From contig CAVXGU010000004.1 in the NCBI GenBank assembly GCA_963761615.1, forward strand, positions 496,001 through 560,000: a DNA stretch of 64,000 nt. Direction: 5' to 3'. Below the pieces are notes generated by a model. That model was not told the origin of the DNA. It made no database searches and saw only the letters and a list, made by a program, of their open reading frames with translations. The position numbers and the translations under genes were made by a program. Source of the DNA: CAVXGU01 sp963761615 (GTDB lineage: Bacteria > Acidobacteriota > Vicinamibacteria > Vicinamibacterales > CAVVIG01). Shown here piece after piece: positions 30,235 to 38,297 of this stretch; positions within the stretch are counted from its first letter, which is position 1, and every line of letters starts with the position of its first letter.

Positions 30235-30265
30235 GGAAGCAAGAGGCCGTTTGATGGTCGTTTAT

Positions 30266-30281
30266 ATGACACTAAAGTCAT
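30266..30281. promoter_or_regulatory. Palindromic operator candidate in an AT-rich promoter region
   Basis: ATGAC-N6-GTCAT, a spacing like that of CRP/FNR-family sites, lies 32 bp upstream of the GGDEF gene in the only AT-rich stretch nearby (30255-30300). TATAAA on the minus strand next to it could be a -10 box. Confidence 0.35.
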
Positions 30282-30390
30282 CTAACGGTAACAAGATACG
30301 CTCGAGTGGCTCAGCGGACAAGGTTCCAGGGCCAATCCGCGTGCAAATCCGTGCCGCTGGAGGACGTTCTGGCGAGGTGGCAGGCCCTTG

Positions 30391-31443
30391 ATGGACCTGA
30401 GCCTGAACCAGACGAGCGGCTGGGGCTCCGACGTTCAGGAGCAGCCGTTCGGGACCTCGACCGATCCGAACGCGTTCTTCCAGAGCACGCCGGCCGACGA
30501 GGCCGCCCAGGCGCTGCTGTCAGCCATCCGCCGGCACGAGGGCGTGGTGCTGGTCACCGGTGGTCCCGGCGTCGGGAAGACCATCCTCTGTCGCGCGGTA
30601 CTCGAGCAGCTGGACAGCCGGACGCAGACGTCGTTCGTCCCGGACGCGGCGCTGCCGGTCGAGGGCCTGTTGACGACGCTGCTGTCGGACTTCGGCGTCA
30701 TCTCAAGCGGGGACCGGGCCTCCCGCACGGCGTCACGCGACGAGCTCGCGAAGACGCTGCGGGGGTTCCTGCGTTCGCTGTCCGAGCTCCATGCGACGGC
30801 GCTGCTGGTGCTGGACGCCGGCGAAGACGCGAGCCGCGAGGTGCTGGAAGCGATCGAGTCCTGGATCACCGAGGAGGGCGAGCTGCGCCTGTTGCAGGTC
30901 GTGCTGGTGGGCCGGCCCAAGCTGGCGGCACGGGTGCGGCGCCAGTTCCGGGCGATCGACGAGCGGATCTGGACGCGCATCGAGGTCGATCCGCTTCCCG
31001 CGGACGAGGTGGGCCCCTACATCGCCCACCAGCTCGCGCTCCCGAATCCACACGTGGACGTGGCCTTCGACGACGACGCGGTGTCCGCCGTCGCGCGCGC
31101 GACGCGGGGCGTGCCGCGCGCGATCAACCTTCTGTGCGGCCGGGCCGTTGCCGCCGCACAGGCGGCTTCGTCCGCCATCGTGACCGGGGCGATGGTGCGG
31201 GCGGCGGACAAAGGCTGGCGCGGAGAGCCCCGTCCGGCCGCGGGGGCGTCGGTCGTCTTGCGTGCGGTCGCCGTCGTGGCGCTCGTGATGCTCGCGCTGA
31301 CCGGCGCGGCGGCCTCCGTGCTGGTCTTTCAGGATCCGGCCGGGCGTCTCGTCCACGAGTGGCTGGATGTCCCGCGTCCGCCGGCGGCACCCGCCGCGGA
31401 TTTGCCGCCGGTTCTGCGCCCCCCGCCGCCGCCGTCGCGCTGA
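30391..31443 (+). CDS. ExeA/GspA-like AAA ATPase with C-terminal membrane helix
   Basis: The 350-residue protein from ATG 30391 reads PNAFFQSTPADEAAQALLSA, then Walker A GGPGVGKT (57-64), Walker B LLVLDAGED, sensor region VVLVGRPKLAARVRR and the arginine-rich RATRGVPRAINLLCGRAV. This is the AAA_22/ExeA fold. A membrane helix (about 287-310, VAVVALVMLALTGAAASVLV) and a short Pro-rich tail follow. ExeA-like ATPases help assemble type II secretion or related envelope machines. Here it stands alone, next to a c-di-GMP enzyme on the other strand. Confidence 0.8.
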   Translation: MDLSLNQTSGWGSDVQEQPFGTSTDPNAFFQSTPADEAAQALLSAIRRHEGVVLVTGGPGVGKTILCRAVLEQLDSRTQTSFVPDAALPVEGLLTTLLSDFGVISSGDRASRTASRDELAKTLRGFLRSLSELHATALLVLDAGEDASREVLEAIESWITEEGELRLLQVVLVGRPKLAARVRRQFRAIDERIWTRIEVDPLPADEVGPYIAHQLALPNPHVDVAFDDDAVSAVARATRGVPRAINLLCGRAVAAAQAASSAIVTGAMVRAADKGWRGEPRPAAGASVVLRAVAVVALVMLALTGAAASVLVFQDPAGRLVHEWLDVPRPPAAPAADLPPVLRPPPPPSR

Positions 31444-31467
31444 GGCCCCGACGCGGGCGGGACGCCC

Positions 31468-31887
31468 TCAGCGGGCGCAGGCCGTTCGCTGCCAGACCGG
31501 ATCGCCGCTGACGATCGCGTCGACCGTCCGGTCGCGGACGACGGGGATCCACGAGCCCGCGGTCCACTCGCGCTCGGCATAGGTCATCGCGGGCGCGCGC
31601 ACCTCGATCTCGTACGTGTGGCCTGCGTCGAGCGTGACGTGGAGCGCCGCGATCCCGGGATCGGGGCTCGTGCCCGGCGCGCCGCTCCGCGGCCGATTCT
31701 GCATCGTGAACGAGAGCGTGTGCTCCGCCGGGGCGAGACGCCACTCGCGGGTCCCCGCGGCGACCGGTGTGCCGTCCAGACACAGGGGAACGAGGGCTTT
31801 CTGCCTGACGGACACCTGGACGGGGGCCGTCTGGCCGGCCGCGGGGCCGGACGGCGCGAGGACGAGGGCCGCGAGGAGCAGGAGCAT
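31468..31887 (-). CDS. Secreted protein of unknown function
   Basis: I take ATG 31885-31887, since the longer frame runs through tRNA-His. The 139-residue product has a signal peptide (MLLLLAALVLAPSGPAAGQ) and then a small beta-rich domain (VQVSVRQKALVPLCLDG, REWRLAPAEHTLSFTM, VTLDAGHTYEIEVRAP) resembling a PEGA-like beta-sandwich. Two Cys (CLDG, RTACAR) could form a disulfide. Family not recognised with certainty. Confidence 0.65.
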   Translation of the reverse strand: MLLLLAALVLAPSGPAAGQTAPVQVSVRQKALVPLCLDGTPVAAGTREWRLAPAEHTLSFTMQNRPRSGAPGTSPDPGIAALHVTLDAGHTYEIEVRAPAMTYAEREWTAGSWIPVVRDRTVDAIVSGDPVWQRTACAR

Positions 31888-31906
31888 CGGCGCCCGTGTC
31901 AGCTGG

Positions 31907-31984
31907 TGGGGTGGATGACGGGACTTGAACCCGCAGCCTCCGGAGCCACAGTCCGGCGCTCTAACCATTTGAGCTACATCCACC
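31907..31984 (-). tRNA. tRNA-His (anticodon GTG)
   Basis: Minus strand: extra 5' G(-1) pairing with discriminator C, acceptor GTGGATG/CATCCAC, D-arm GCTC/GAGC, anticodon stem CCGGA/TCCGG with loop CTGTGGC, T-arm CGGG/CCCG with TTCAAGT, encoded CCA. The additional G-1:C73 pair is diagnostic for tRNA-His. Confidence 0.95.
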
Positions 31985-32089
31985 ATACGGGATGCGGTGA
32001 TGGCCTCATGCGGCGACGGGGTGATGGCCGTCATGCCTCGACCACGCCGCAGCCCCGTCCCGAACCATTGAGTGTAACACTGCCGGCTG

Positions 32090-32998
32090 CTACTTGTCCG
32101 CCACGTAGCCGTTTCTGGCGCGCACGTGATAGCCGTCGCGCGTCACCCGGACGCGGATGCTGTGGAACTGGCCATCGAGCGGGTGCGGCGACGCGTACCC
32201 GAGCAGGTACTGGCTGTTCAACTCCTGCGCGATCCGCGCCGTGGCCTGGACGAGATCGGCCGGGCTCTGAACGACCTCCGTGTCCCCGCCGCTGCCGTCC
32301 GTGATCTCGCGCAGCGCCGAGACGTTGACGCGGGTGTTGATGGCCTGGCGGTCGGGCGCGTCGATCGCGATGGCGTACACGAACGCGTCGCTGCGCAGCA
32401 GCGCCGATCGCACGTCGCGCAGCGACGCGTCGCTGGCCGTGTCGGCGCCGTCCGAGATCATGAGCAGCGCGGCGCGCTGTCGCGAGCGGTGGGCGATGGC
32501 CGGCAAGGCCGCGATGATGGCGTCGTAGGCGGCGGTGGCCCCGCTCGGATGGAGCGAGTCGAGGGCCCGCCGGACCTCCTCTGGCGCGTTCGTCCACGGC
32601 GTCAGCAGACGCGGCTCGTGGTTGAAGGCGAGCACGAAGAACTCGTCCTCGTCCGACAGCAGGTCGAAGAGAAAACGCTCCACGGCTTCGCGCGCCTCCG
32701 CGATCCGCTCGCCGTACATGCTGTCGCTCACGTCGAGCAGGACCCCGAGGCTGATCGGAACACGCTCGCTGGTGAACTGCGACAGCGGCACCTGCACGCC
32801 ATCCTCGTAGACCTGGAACGCCTCCTTCGGCAGGCCCGCCGCCAGCGCGCCGTTCTCGTCGGTCACCGTGGCGTTGACGGTGACGAGATCCACGCGGCTC
32901 TGGAAGGGCGCCGGCGGGCGACGCTGGGGCAGGGGCCGGGCGGAGACGGCGGCGAGCGTCAGACCGGCGAGGATCGTGCCGAGCCGAAGAGGGCTCAC
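32090..32998 (-). CDS. VWA-domain secreted protein (acidobacterial VWFA-related)
   Basis: I choose GTG 32996-32998 (VSPLRLGTILAGLTLAAVSA, a signal peptide), since the longer frame reads through the 23-bp repeat array. A short beta-sandwich (VDLVTVNATVTDENG, FQVYEDGVQV) and a von Willebrand A domain follow. The metal-ion site reads LLDVSDSM (D89, S91, S93), with ATAAYDAII and ISDGADTASD downstream. It ends YLLGYAS...RNGYVADK, typical of the VWFA-related domain proteins abundant in Acidobacteriota. Function unknown; extracellular adhesion or complex assembly is likely. Confidence 0.85.
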   Translation of the reverse strand: MSPLRLGTILAGLTLAAVSARPLPQRRPPAPFQSRVDLVTVNATVTDENGALAAGLPKEAFQVYEDGVQVPLSQFTSERVPISLGVLLDVSDSMYGERIAEAREAVERFLFDLLSDEDEFFVLAFNHEPRLLTPWTNAPEEVRRALDSLHPSGATAAYDAIIAALPAIAHRSRQRAALLMISDGADTASDASLRDVRSALLRSDAFVYAIAIDAPDRQAINTRVNVSALREITDGSGGDTEVVQSPADLVQATARIAQELNSQYLLGYASPHPLDGQFHSIRVRVTRDGYHVRARNGYVADK

Positions 32999-33040
32999 CA
33001 GGCCATAGTAGCTGACTCGGAGCGGGGGCTGGGGACTGGC

Positions 33041-33408
33041 GCGGCACGGTGCTTGGCACTGACGCGGCAACGTGCTTGGCACTGACGGGGCAAAGTGCTC
33101 GGCACTGACGCGGCAACGTGCTGGAAACTCACGCCGCAACGTGCGGGACGGCTGTTGCCGCAACGGGCGGGACGGCTGTCGCCGCAACGGGCGGGACGTC
33201 TGTCGCCGCAACGTGCCGGTGGGCTTTCGCAGCGTGCTGAGCCCGTTGCAGCGTGAGGCCCCAGCACGTTACGGCGTGAGACCCCAGCACGTTACGGCGT
33301 GAGGCCCCAGCACGTTACGGCGTGAGACCCCAGCACGTTGCCGCGTGAGGCCCTAGCACGTTGCAGCGTGAGTCCCCAGCGCGTTACGGCGTCAGTTCCC
33401 TGCATACG
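33041..33408. repeat. Array of about 16 degenerate 23-bp repeats, inverted at its middle
   Basis: The left half repeats GCGGCAACGTGCTTGGCAC-type units, the right half repeats GGCGTGAGACCCCAGCACG-type units. The two unit types are reverse complements around the shared AGCACGTTGCCGC core, and the switch lies near 33230-33250. Units are contiguous at 23-24 bp with no spacers, so this is not a CRISPR. Confidence 0.8.
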
Positions 33409-33429
33409 AGCGCATCGTCTTGAGCCGGA

Positions 33430-34109
33430 CGAGGCCGGCTGCTCCAGCAGTTCCTCATCGAGAGTGGCCTGCTGGCGCTTGGCGGCGGCCTCGTGGGCCT
33501 GCTCGCCTCGCTGTGGACGAGCCGGCTGCTCGTTGCGCTGCTCGGCGCGGCGTTCACGATCCCCAGGCTCGGCGAGACCACGCTCGATGCGCGCGTCGTG
33601 ATCTTCGCCGCCGCCCCCTCGCTCGGCACCGCCGTCGCGCTGGGCGCCATCCAGACGATCGCGTCCGCCGACACCGCGCCGTCCACCGACTTCCGCCAGC
33701 CCGGTCCGAACTGGCCGTATCTGTGGATGGTCGCGCGCACCGCCGGACCACCTGCCGCGATGGCTGGCGCGATTCGCAGCCTGGCGGCGTTGGTCGATCC
33801 CGGCGTCGCGGTCTCCGCGATTCGAACCTCCGACGAGGTGCTCGCCAGATTGCTCGCGGGTCCGCGCACGTACTCACTGCTCGTCGCCGCCATGGCGTTG
33901 CTGGCGCTCCTGCTCGCGGTGATTGGCCTCTACGGCGTCATCGCGTACGGCGTAACCAGGCGGACGCGTGAGATCGGCGTCCGCCTCCCGCTCGGGGCGG
34001 CATCGTGTCGGTGCTCGTTCTGCTGGGTGCCGCGGCGGCGGCCGCCGGCTATCTGCCGGCCAGACGAGCGGCGAAGGTCGATCCCACCGAAGCGCTGCGC
34101 GCCGAGTGA
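33430..34109 (+). pseudogene. Decayed ADOP/MacB-type permease, C-terminal remnant
   Basis: The remnant starts inside a gene with FLIESGLLALGGGLVGLLAS, LTSRLLVALL-like helix and a short MacB_PCD piece. It continues LAGPRTYSLLVAAMALLALL, VIGLYGVIAYGVTRRTREIG, then after a frame change VLVLLGAAAAAAGYLPARRA and AKVDPTEALRAE at TGA 34107-34109. The N-terminal two thirds are missing and parts between helices are deleted. Its left edge borders the 23-bp repeat array. It is a true gene relic, since the neighbouring sequence is frame-clean. Confidence 0.8.
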
Positions 34110-34140
34110 CGGCAGACCTGGAGGTCTGCGCCACAACCGG

Positions 34141-34177
34141 CCCCAGCGCCCAGCGCCCAGCGCCTAGAGCCCAGAGC
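34141..34177. repeat. Short CCAGCGC/CCAGAGC repeat at the M16 stop codon
   Basis: Seven-bp units (CCAGCGC three times, then CTAGAGC, CCAGAGC) run up to the stop codon of the M16 gene at 34178-34180. Confidence 0.6.
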
Positions 34178-37007
34178 CTACTTCGTCTCCTCCGGCAGCA
34201 GCGTCACCACGGTGTACCGGTCGAGCGGGAAGAACTCCTTGAACATCTGCTGCACGCTGGCCGGCGTGACGGCGTCGATCTTCTGGCTTTCGTGGAGGAT
34301 CTCGTCGGGGTTCTCGCCGAAGAGCCGCGCCGCCTCGAGGCGGCGGAGCCAGAACTGGTTGCTCGTCGTGGCGGTCTGGTAGTCGTGCAGCGCCGATTCC
34401 TTGGCGCTCGCCACCAGGTCGGCCGGCGGCCCCTGCGCCTGGAGCGCCTGCACGACCGTGATCACGCGGTCGATCATCGAGTCGATGTTCTCGGGCGCGG
34501 CGCCGAACCGCACGCTGATGTAGCCGGCCCCACGCTGCGGCAGCGGCTGCGATCGGCTCACCGAGACGGTGTAGGTCTGGCTCGAGATCCTCGCGCAGGA
34601 TGTCGCGCAGCCGCGTCTCGAGCACCGTGACGGCGGCGTCGAGGCTCTCGTCGCCGTCGAAGTTCCGCGGCGGATCGGCGTAGAACGCGATCACCGCCTG
34701 GCTCCTCGGCTCGGATCCCTTCCGGACGACGGCGCGCTCGATGGACGAGGGGAAGTGGATGCCGACGTCCTTGAAGGTCGACGTCGCCGCGCCCGTCGAC
34801 GGCAGCGATCCCACGTACCGCGCCAGGAGCGGGACGACCGTCTCGACGTCGAATGCACCGACCATGGTGAACCGGAAGTCGGCCGCGTTCGAGAAGCGCT
34901 GGCGGTAGAAGTCGGCCATCGCCTTCGCGTCGAGCTTGTTCGCCAGATCGGGCGACGGCGGCCGCGACGTGTAGTGGTCGGACGTGTTGACGGCGGCGAC
35001 CTTCTCCCGGAACACCTGCAGCGGGTTCTTGTCGCGGTTGGCGAGCGAGGCGGCGATCTGGCGCTTCATGAGTGCCAGGGCGTCGGGGTCGTCGTTGGGC
35101 GCGGTGAACTCCTGATGGAGGAGCTGGAGCGCGGTCTCCAGATCCTTGGGCGTGGCCGAGCCGGAAATCCCCTGGGTCGAGAGCGAAATGAAGGGCCGTG
35201 CGTTCGCGATCTTGCCCGCGAGCACCTTCTGCAGGTCGGTCGGCGACAGGCCGCCGACGCCGCCCATCATCACGAAGCTGTCGGCGAGCGCCGCGCTGTC
35301 GTAGCCGGATTCGCCGGCGACCGACGCCCCGCCGAGGCCCGCCAGCGAGAACACGACCTGGTCGTTCTTGAAGTCGGTCGGCTTCAACCAGGCCTCGACG
35401 CCGTTGGCGAACGTCACCGTCGTCACGCCCAGCTCCGGAATGGCGCCGCGCGCGGTCACGGCGGCCGGCTCGGGCTCCTGCTGCATGAGCTTCCGATCCG
35501 TCGTCGTGTCGTTCCAGGCGGTGACCGGCGCCTTGTCCGCGCCGGCGAGCGTCGTCCGCAGCTCGGCGGCCGTGGGGATCGCGATGCCCGCCTTGTCGGG
35601 CGACACCGCGAGCACGATGCGGCCGCTGTCGTTCATCAGCGACTTCGCCATGGTCGACACCTCGTCGACGCTGATGCCCGGCATGAGCGCCTGGACGAGG
35701 TTGTATTCGTACGTGATGCCCGGGCTCGGCTCGCCCTGCAGGAAGTTGCGGATGTACTCGCCCGCGTAGGACCCGCTGTCCGTCTTCGTGCGCTCGCTGT
35801 ACGCGCGGTTGTAGAAGGCGAGCAGCGACTGCTTCGCGCGATCCAGCTCCGACGCGGTGAAGCCGAACTCGCGGACCCGGGTCGCCTCGAGGGCGATCGC
35901 CTGGAGACCCGCGTCGATGCCGCCGTCGGGGACGCTCGCGCCGATGCTGAAGGTGTCCACCATCGGGCCGAGCGCGCCGCCGCTCGCGCCCGCGCCGAGA
36001 AACGCCGCGGCGGGCTTGCGGCCCAGCTCGTCGAGCCGCGCGTTGATCATCTGGGACACCAGGCCCTGCACGAGGGTCCGCCGGTAGTCGACGATGCGGT
36101 CCTCGCGCTCGTGCGGGAACTTGTCGATGATCTGCACCGACGACGAAGTCACCTCGGGGTCGGTGGCGACGCTCGCCGCCAGCCCCGATCCGATCGGGAC
36201 GCCGTGGTCCGGTTCGGGCGCGGCCGGCGCGCGCGCCGTGAGGGGCCCGAACACGGCGCGGATCTGCTGCTCCATGGCGGCCGGGTCCACGTCGCCGACG
36301 ACGACCACGGCCATGCGGTCCGGCCGGTACCAGGTGTCGTAGAAGGCCCGCAGGCGTGCGGTCGGTGCCGCGCGGATCACCTCGGGCTTGCCGATCGGCA
36401 GACGCTCGGCGTAGCGCGAGCCCGCGTACAGGACCGGGGTCTCCTTGTCGCGCAGCCGGGAGGCCGCGCCGAGACCGCCGCGCCACTCCTCGATGACGAC
36501 GCCCTTCTCCTTCTCGACCTCGACGGGGTCGAGCGTCAGGCCGCCCGCGAAGTCCGCGAACGCCGTCAGGCCGTGCGCCACGACGTCGGCGTTGTCGGTG
36601 GGCAGGTCGAGCATGTAGATGGTCTCGTCGAAGCCCGTCTGGGCGTTGACGTGGGGCCCGAGCCGGGCCCCGGCCGCCTCGAAATACGAGACCAGCTGTC
36701 CCGGCGGGAAGTGCGCGCTGCCGTTGAACGCCATGTGCTCGATGAGGTGGGCCAGCCCCTGCTGGTCGTCCTGCTCGTAGAGGGAGCCCGCCTTGACGAC
36801 CAGGCGCATCACCACCCGATGTTCGGGCACGTCGTTGTGACGCACGTAGTACGTGAGGCCGTTGGGCAGCGTGCCCGTGCGGACGGCGGTGTCGAACGGG
36901 ATGACCGTCTGGGGCGCAGGCGGCGCCTGCTGGGCGGCGAGCTGGACGGACACGAGGACCGCCGCGGCCGCGGCGAGCCCGGCCGCGCGGCGAAGTCTCA
37001 TCGTCAT
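34178..37007 (-). pseudogene. M16-family (insulinase-like) zinc peptidase, single frameshift near the 3' end
   Basis: ATG 37005-37007 starts a signal peptide (GLAAAAAVLVSVQLAAQQ). The N-terminal M16 domain has the inverted zinc motif HLIEH (H87, E90, H91) and the downstream EEWRGG Glu. Two more M16 domain halves follow, with LPIGKPEVIRAAPTARLRAF and FKNDQVVFSLAGLGG. The main frame runs to about 34594, where a one-base slip moves the reading to the frame SQTYTVSVSRSQPLPQRGAG, ...YTVVTLLPEETK ending at 34178. Full length is about 940 residues, as for periplasmic two-part M16 peptidases. It lies 8 bp after the TlpA-like gene and shares its operon. The slip is either a sequencing error or a recent inactivation. 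Confidence 0.85.
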
Positions 37008-37015
37008 GACGACTC

Positions 37016-37879
37016 TCAGTTGGACGGGTTGGACTTGAATGTGGCGAGGATGTCGCGCGCCATCGGCAGGCTGACGCTGCACGTCGAGTCGTCCACCCGG
37101 CATTTGGCGACCGAGAGCTCGCAGCCGCAGGTGCACTGGACGGAGTTCAGCTTCTCGAGGGCCGCGGACCGGACGGCGGGCGCCAGACCGGACAGGTCGA
37201 CGCCGGGGATGCTCACGAGCTGCGCGTTGGACAGGTCGAGCTTCATGCCGGCCATCGGGTCGATCTCTTCCACCGTCGCGTCGACGGGGAGGCCCGCCAG
37301 GTGGCGCAGCTCGGCCTCGGTGTAGTCGGCCTGCAGCATCCCGACGTGCCGCTGCACCAGGCGGCCGTCACGATCGACGATGAACGACGTCGGCAGGGCG
37401 GCGACGCCCGTGAAGATCTTCTCGAGCGCCGGCGAGTTCATCACGACCGGGTAGTTGAAGTGGTTGTCCTCGGTGAATTTCTTCACCTGGGCCGGCGGGA
37501 TGTCATCCTCGGAGACCCCGATGATCTGGATCTGGGCGCCGTACTTCTGCTGGAGCGCGATGAGCGACGGGATTTCCGCGCGGCAGGGGGGGCACCAGGT
37601 CGCCCAGTAGTTGACCAGGGTGACCTTGCCCTTGTAGGTCGCGCTGTCGAGCTCGTTGCCGTCGAGGTCGCGCGCGGTGAAGGTCGGCACCGGCTTCGGG
37701 TCCCGGAAGAACTGCAGGGCGACCGGCCCGGCGGTGGAGTCCGACGCCGGCATCGACATCGGGGCGGTCGCCGTGGCCGCCGGCGCGGCCTGCGGCTGCG
37801 ACGGCCCTGGATTCCGGGCCATCCAGACGATGGCCCCGGCGGCGCCGACGAGGAGAACGACGGGTAACAGTCGCTTCAT
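37016..37879 (-). CDS. TlpA/ResA-like thioredoxin with Cys-rich C-terminal domain
   Basis: The 287-residue protein from ATG 37879 has an N-terminal membrane anchor (4-20), an Ala/Pro-rich linker, a thioredoxin fold with active site WCPPC (95-99) and the cis-Pro segment ALPTSF. A C-terminal domain has C249, C251 and C253 (CTCGCEL), C260 and C267. The thioredoxin part would reduce periplasmic disulfides, for example in cytochrome c assembly. The CxCxC tail could bind metal or form disulfides; it is also present in the broken paralogue at 15265-16108. It is the first gene of a pair with the M16 peptidase. Confidence 0.88.
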   Translation of the reverse strand: MKRLLPVVLLVGAAGAIVWMARNPGPSQPQAAPAATATAPMSMPASDSTAGPVALQFFRDPKPVPTFTARDLDGNELDSATYKGKVTLVNYWATWCPPCRAEIPSLIALQQKYGAQIQIIGVSEDDIPPAQVKKFTEDNHFNYPVVMNSPALEKIFTGVAALPTSFIVDRDGRLVQRHVGMLQADYTEAELRHLAGLPVDATVEEIDPMAGMKLDLSNAQLVSIPGVDLSGLAPAVRSAALEKLNSVQCTCGCELSVAKCRVDDSTCSVSLPMARDILATFKSNPSN

Positions 37880-37964
37880 GGCGCAAGCTCCGGAGATCCC
37901 ACCGATGGTACACGATTCGACCGGATCCACGAAATCCCGGGGCCCTGGAAACCCGGAGCCGCGC

Positions 37965-38297
37965 TCAGGCGGTTTCCTTCTCCCCGGTGCGGATCCGGTA
38001 GGTCTGTTCGACGGGGATCACGAAGACCCGGCCGTCGCCGATCTCGCCGGTGCGGGCGGCGCCGATGATCGCCTTGATCGCGTCGTCGACGAGCGGGTCG
38101 GGTACGACGACCTCGATCTCGATTTTCGGCAGGAGGCTGACGTTGTACTCCTTGCCCCGGTAGATCGCGGTGTGGCCCTTCTGCTTGCCGTGGCCGCGGA
38201 CCTCGGTGGCGGTCATCCCGGAGATGTTCAGCTTGCCGAGCGCGTCCTTGACTTCATCGACCTTGTTCGGCCGGATGATGCTCTTGATCAGCTTCAT
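37965..38297 (-). CDS. glnK: PII nitrogen regulatory protein
   Basis: The 110-residue protein is a standard GlnB/GlnK: MKLIKSIIRPNKVDEV, GHGKQKGHTAIYRGKEYNV with Y51 as uridylylation site, LLPKIEIEVVV and the TGEIGDGRVFV signature. It senses ATP, ADP and 2-oxoglutarate and controls ammonium transport and glutamine synthetase. Its ATG overlaps the glnD 3' end by 44 bp, so both are translated from one mRNA. The paralogue choice (glnK or glnB) is uncertain since no amtB is adjacent. Confidence 0.93.
   Translation of the reverse strand: MKLIKSIIRPNKVDEVKDALGKLNISGMTATEVRGHGKQKGHTAIYRGKEYNVSLLPKIEIEVVVPDPLVDDAIKAIIGAARTGEIGDGRVFVIPVEQTYRIRTGEKETA

Noticed and set aside
30301..30370. GEMM (c-di-GMP-I) riboswitch before the ExeA-like gene
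   Set aside because: The core GACGCAAAGCC and tetraloop receptor wording are absent and the element is too short.
33041..33408. CRISPR array
   Set aside because: Units are contiguous at 23-24 bp without unique spacers, the two halves are in opposite directions, and there are no cas genes.
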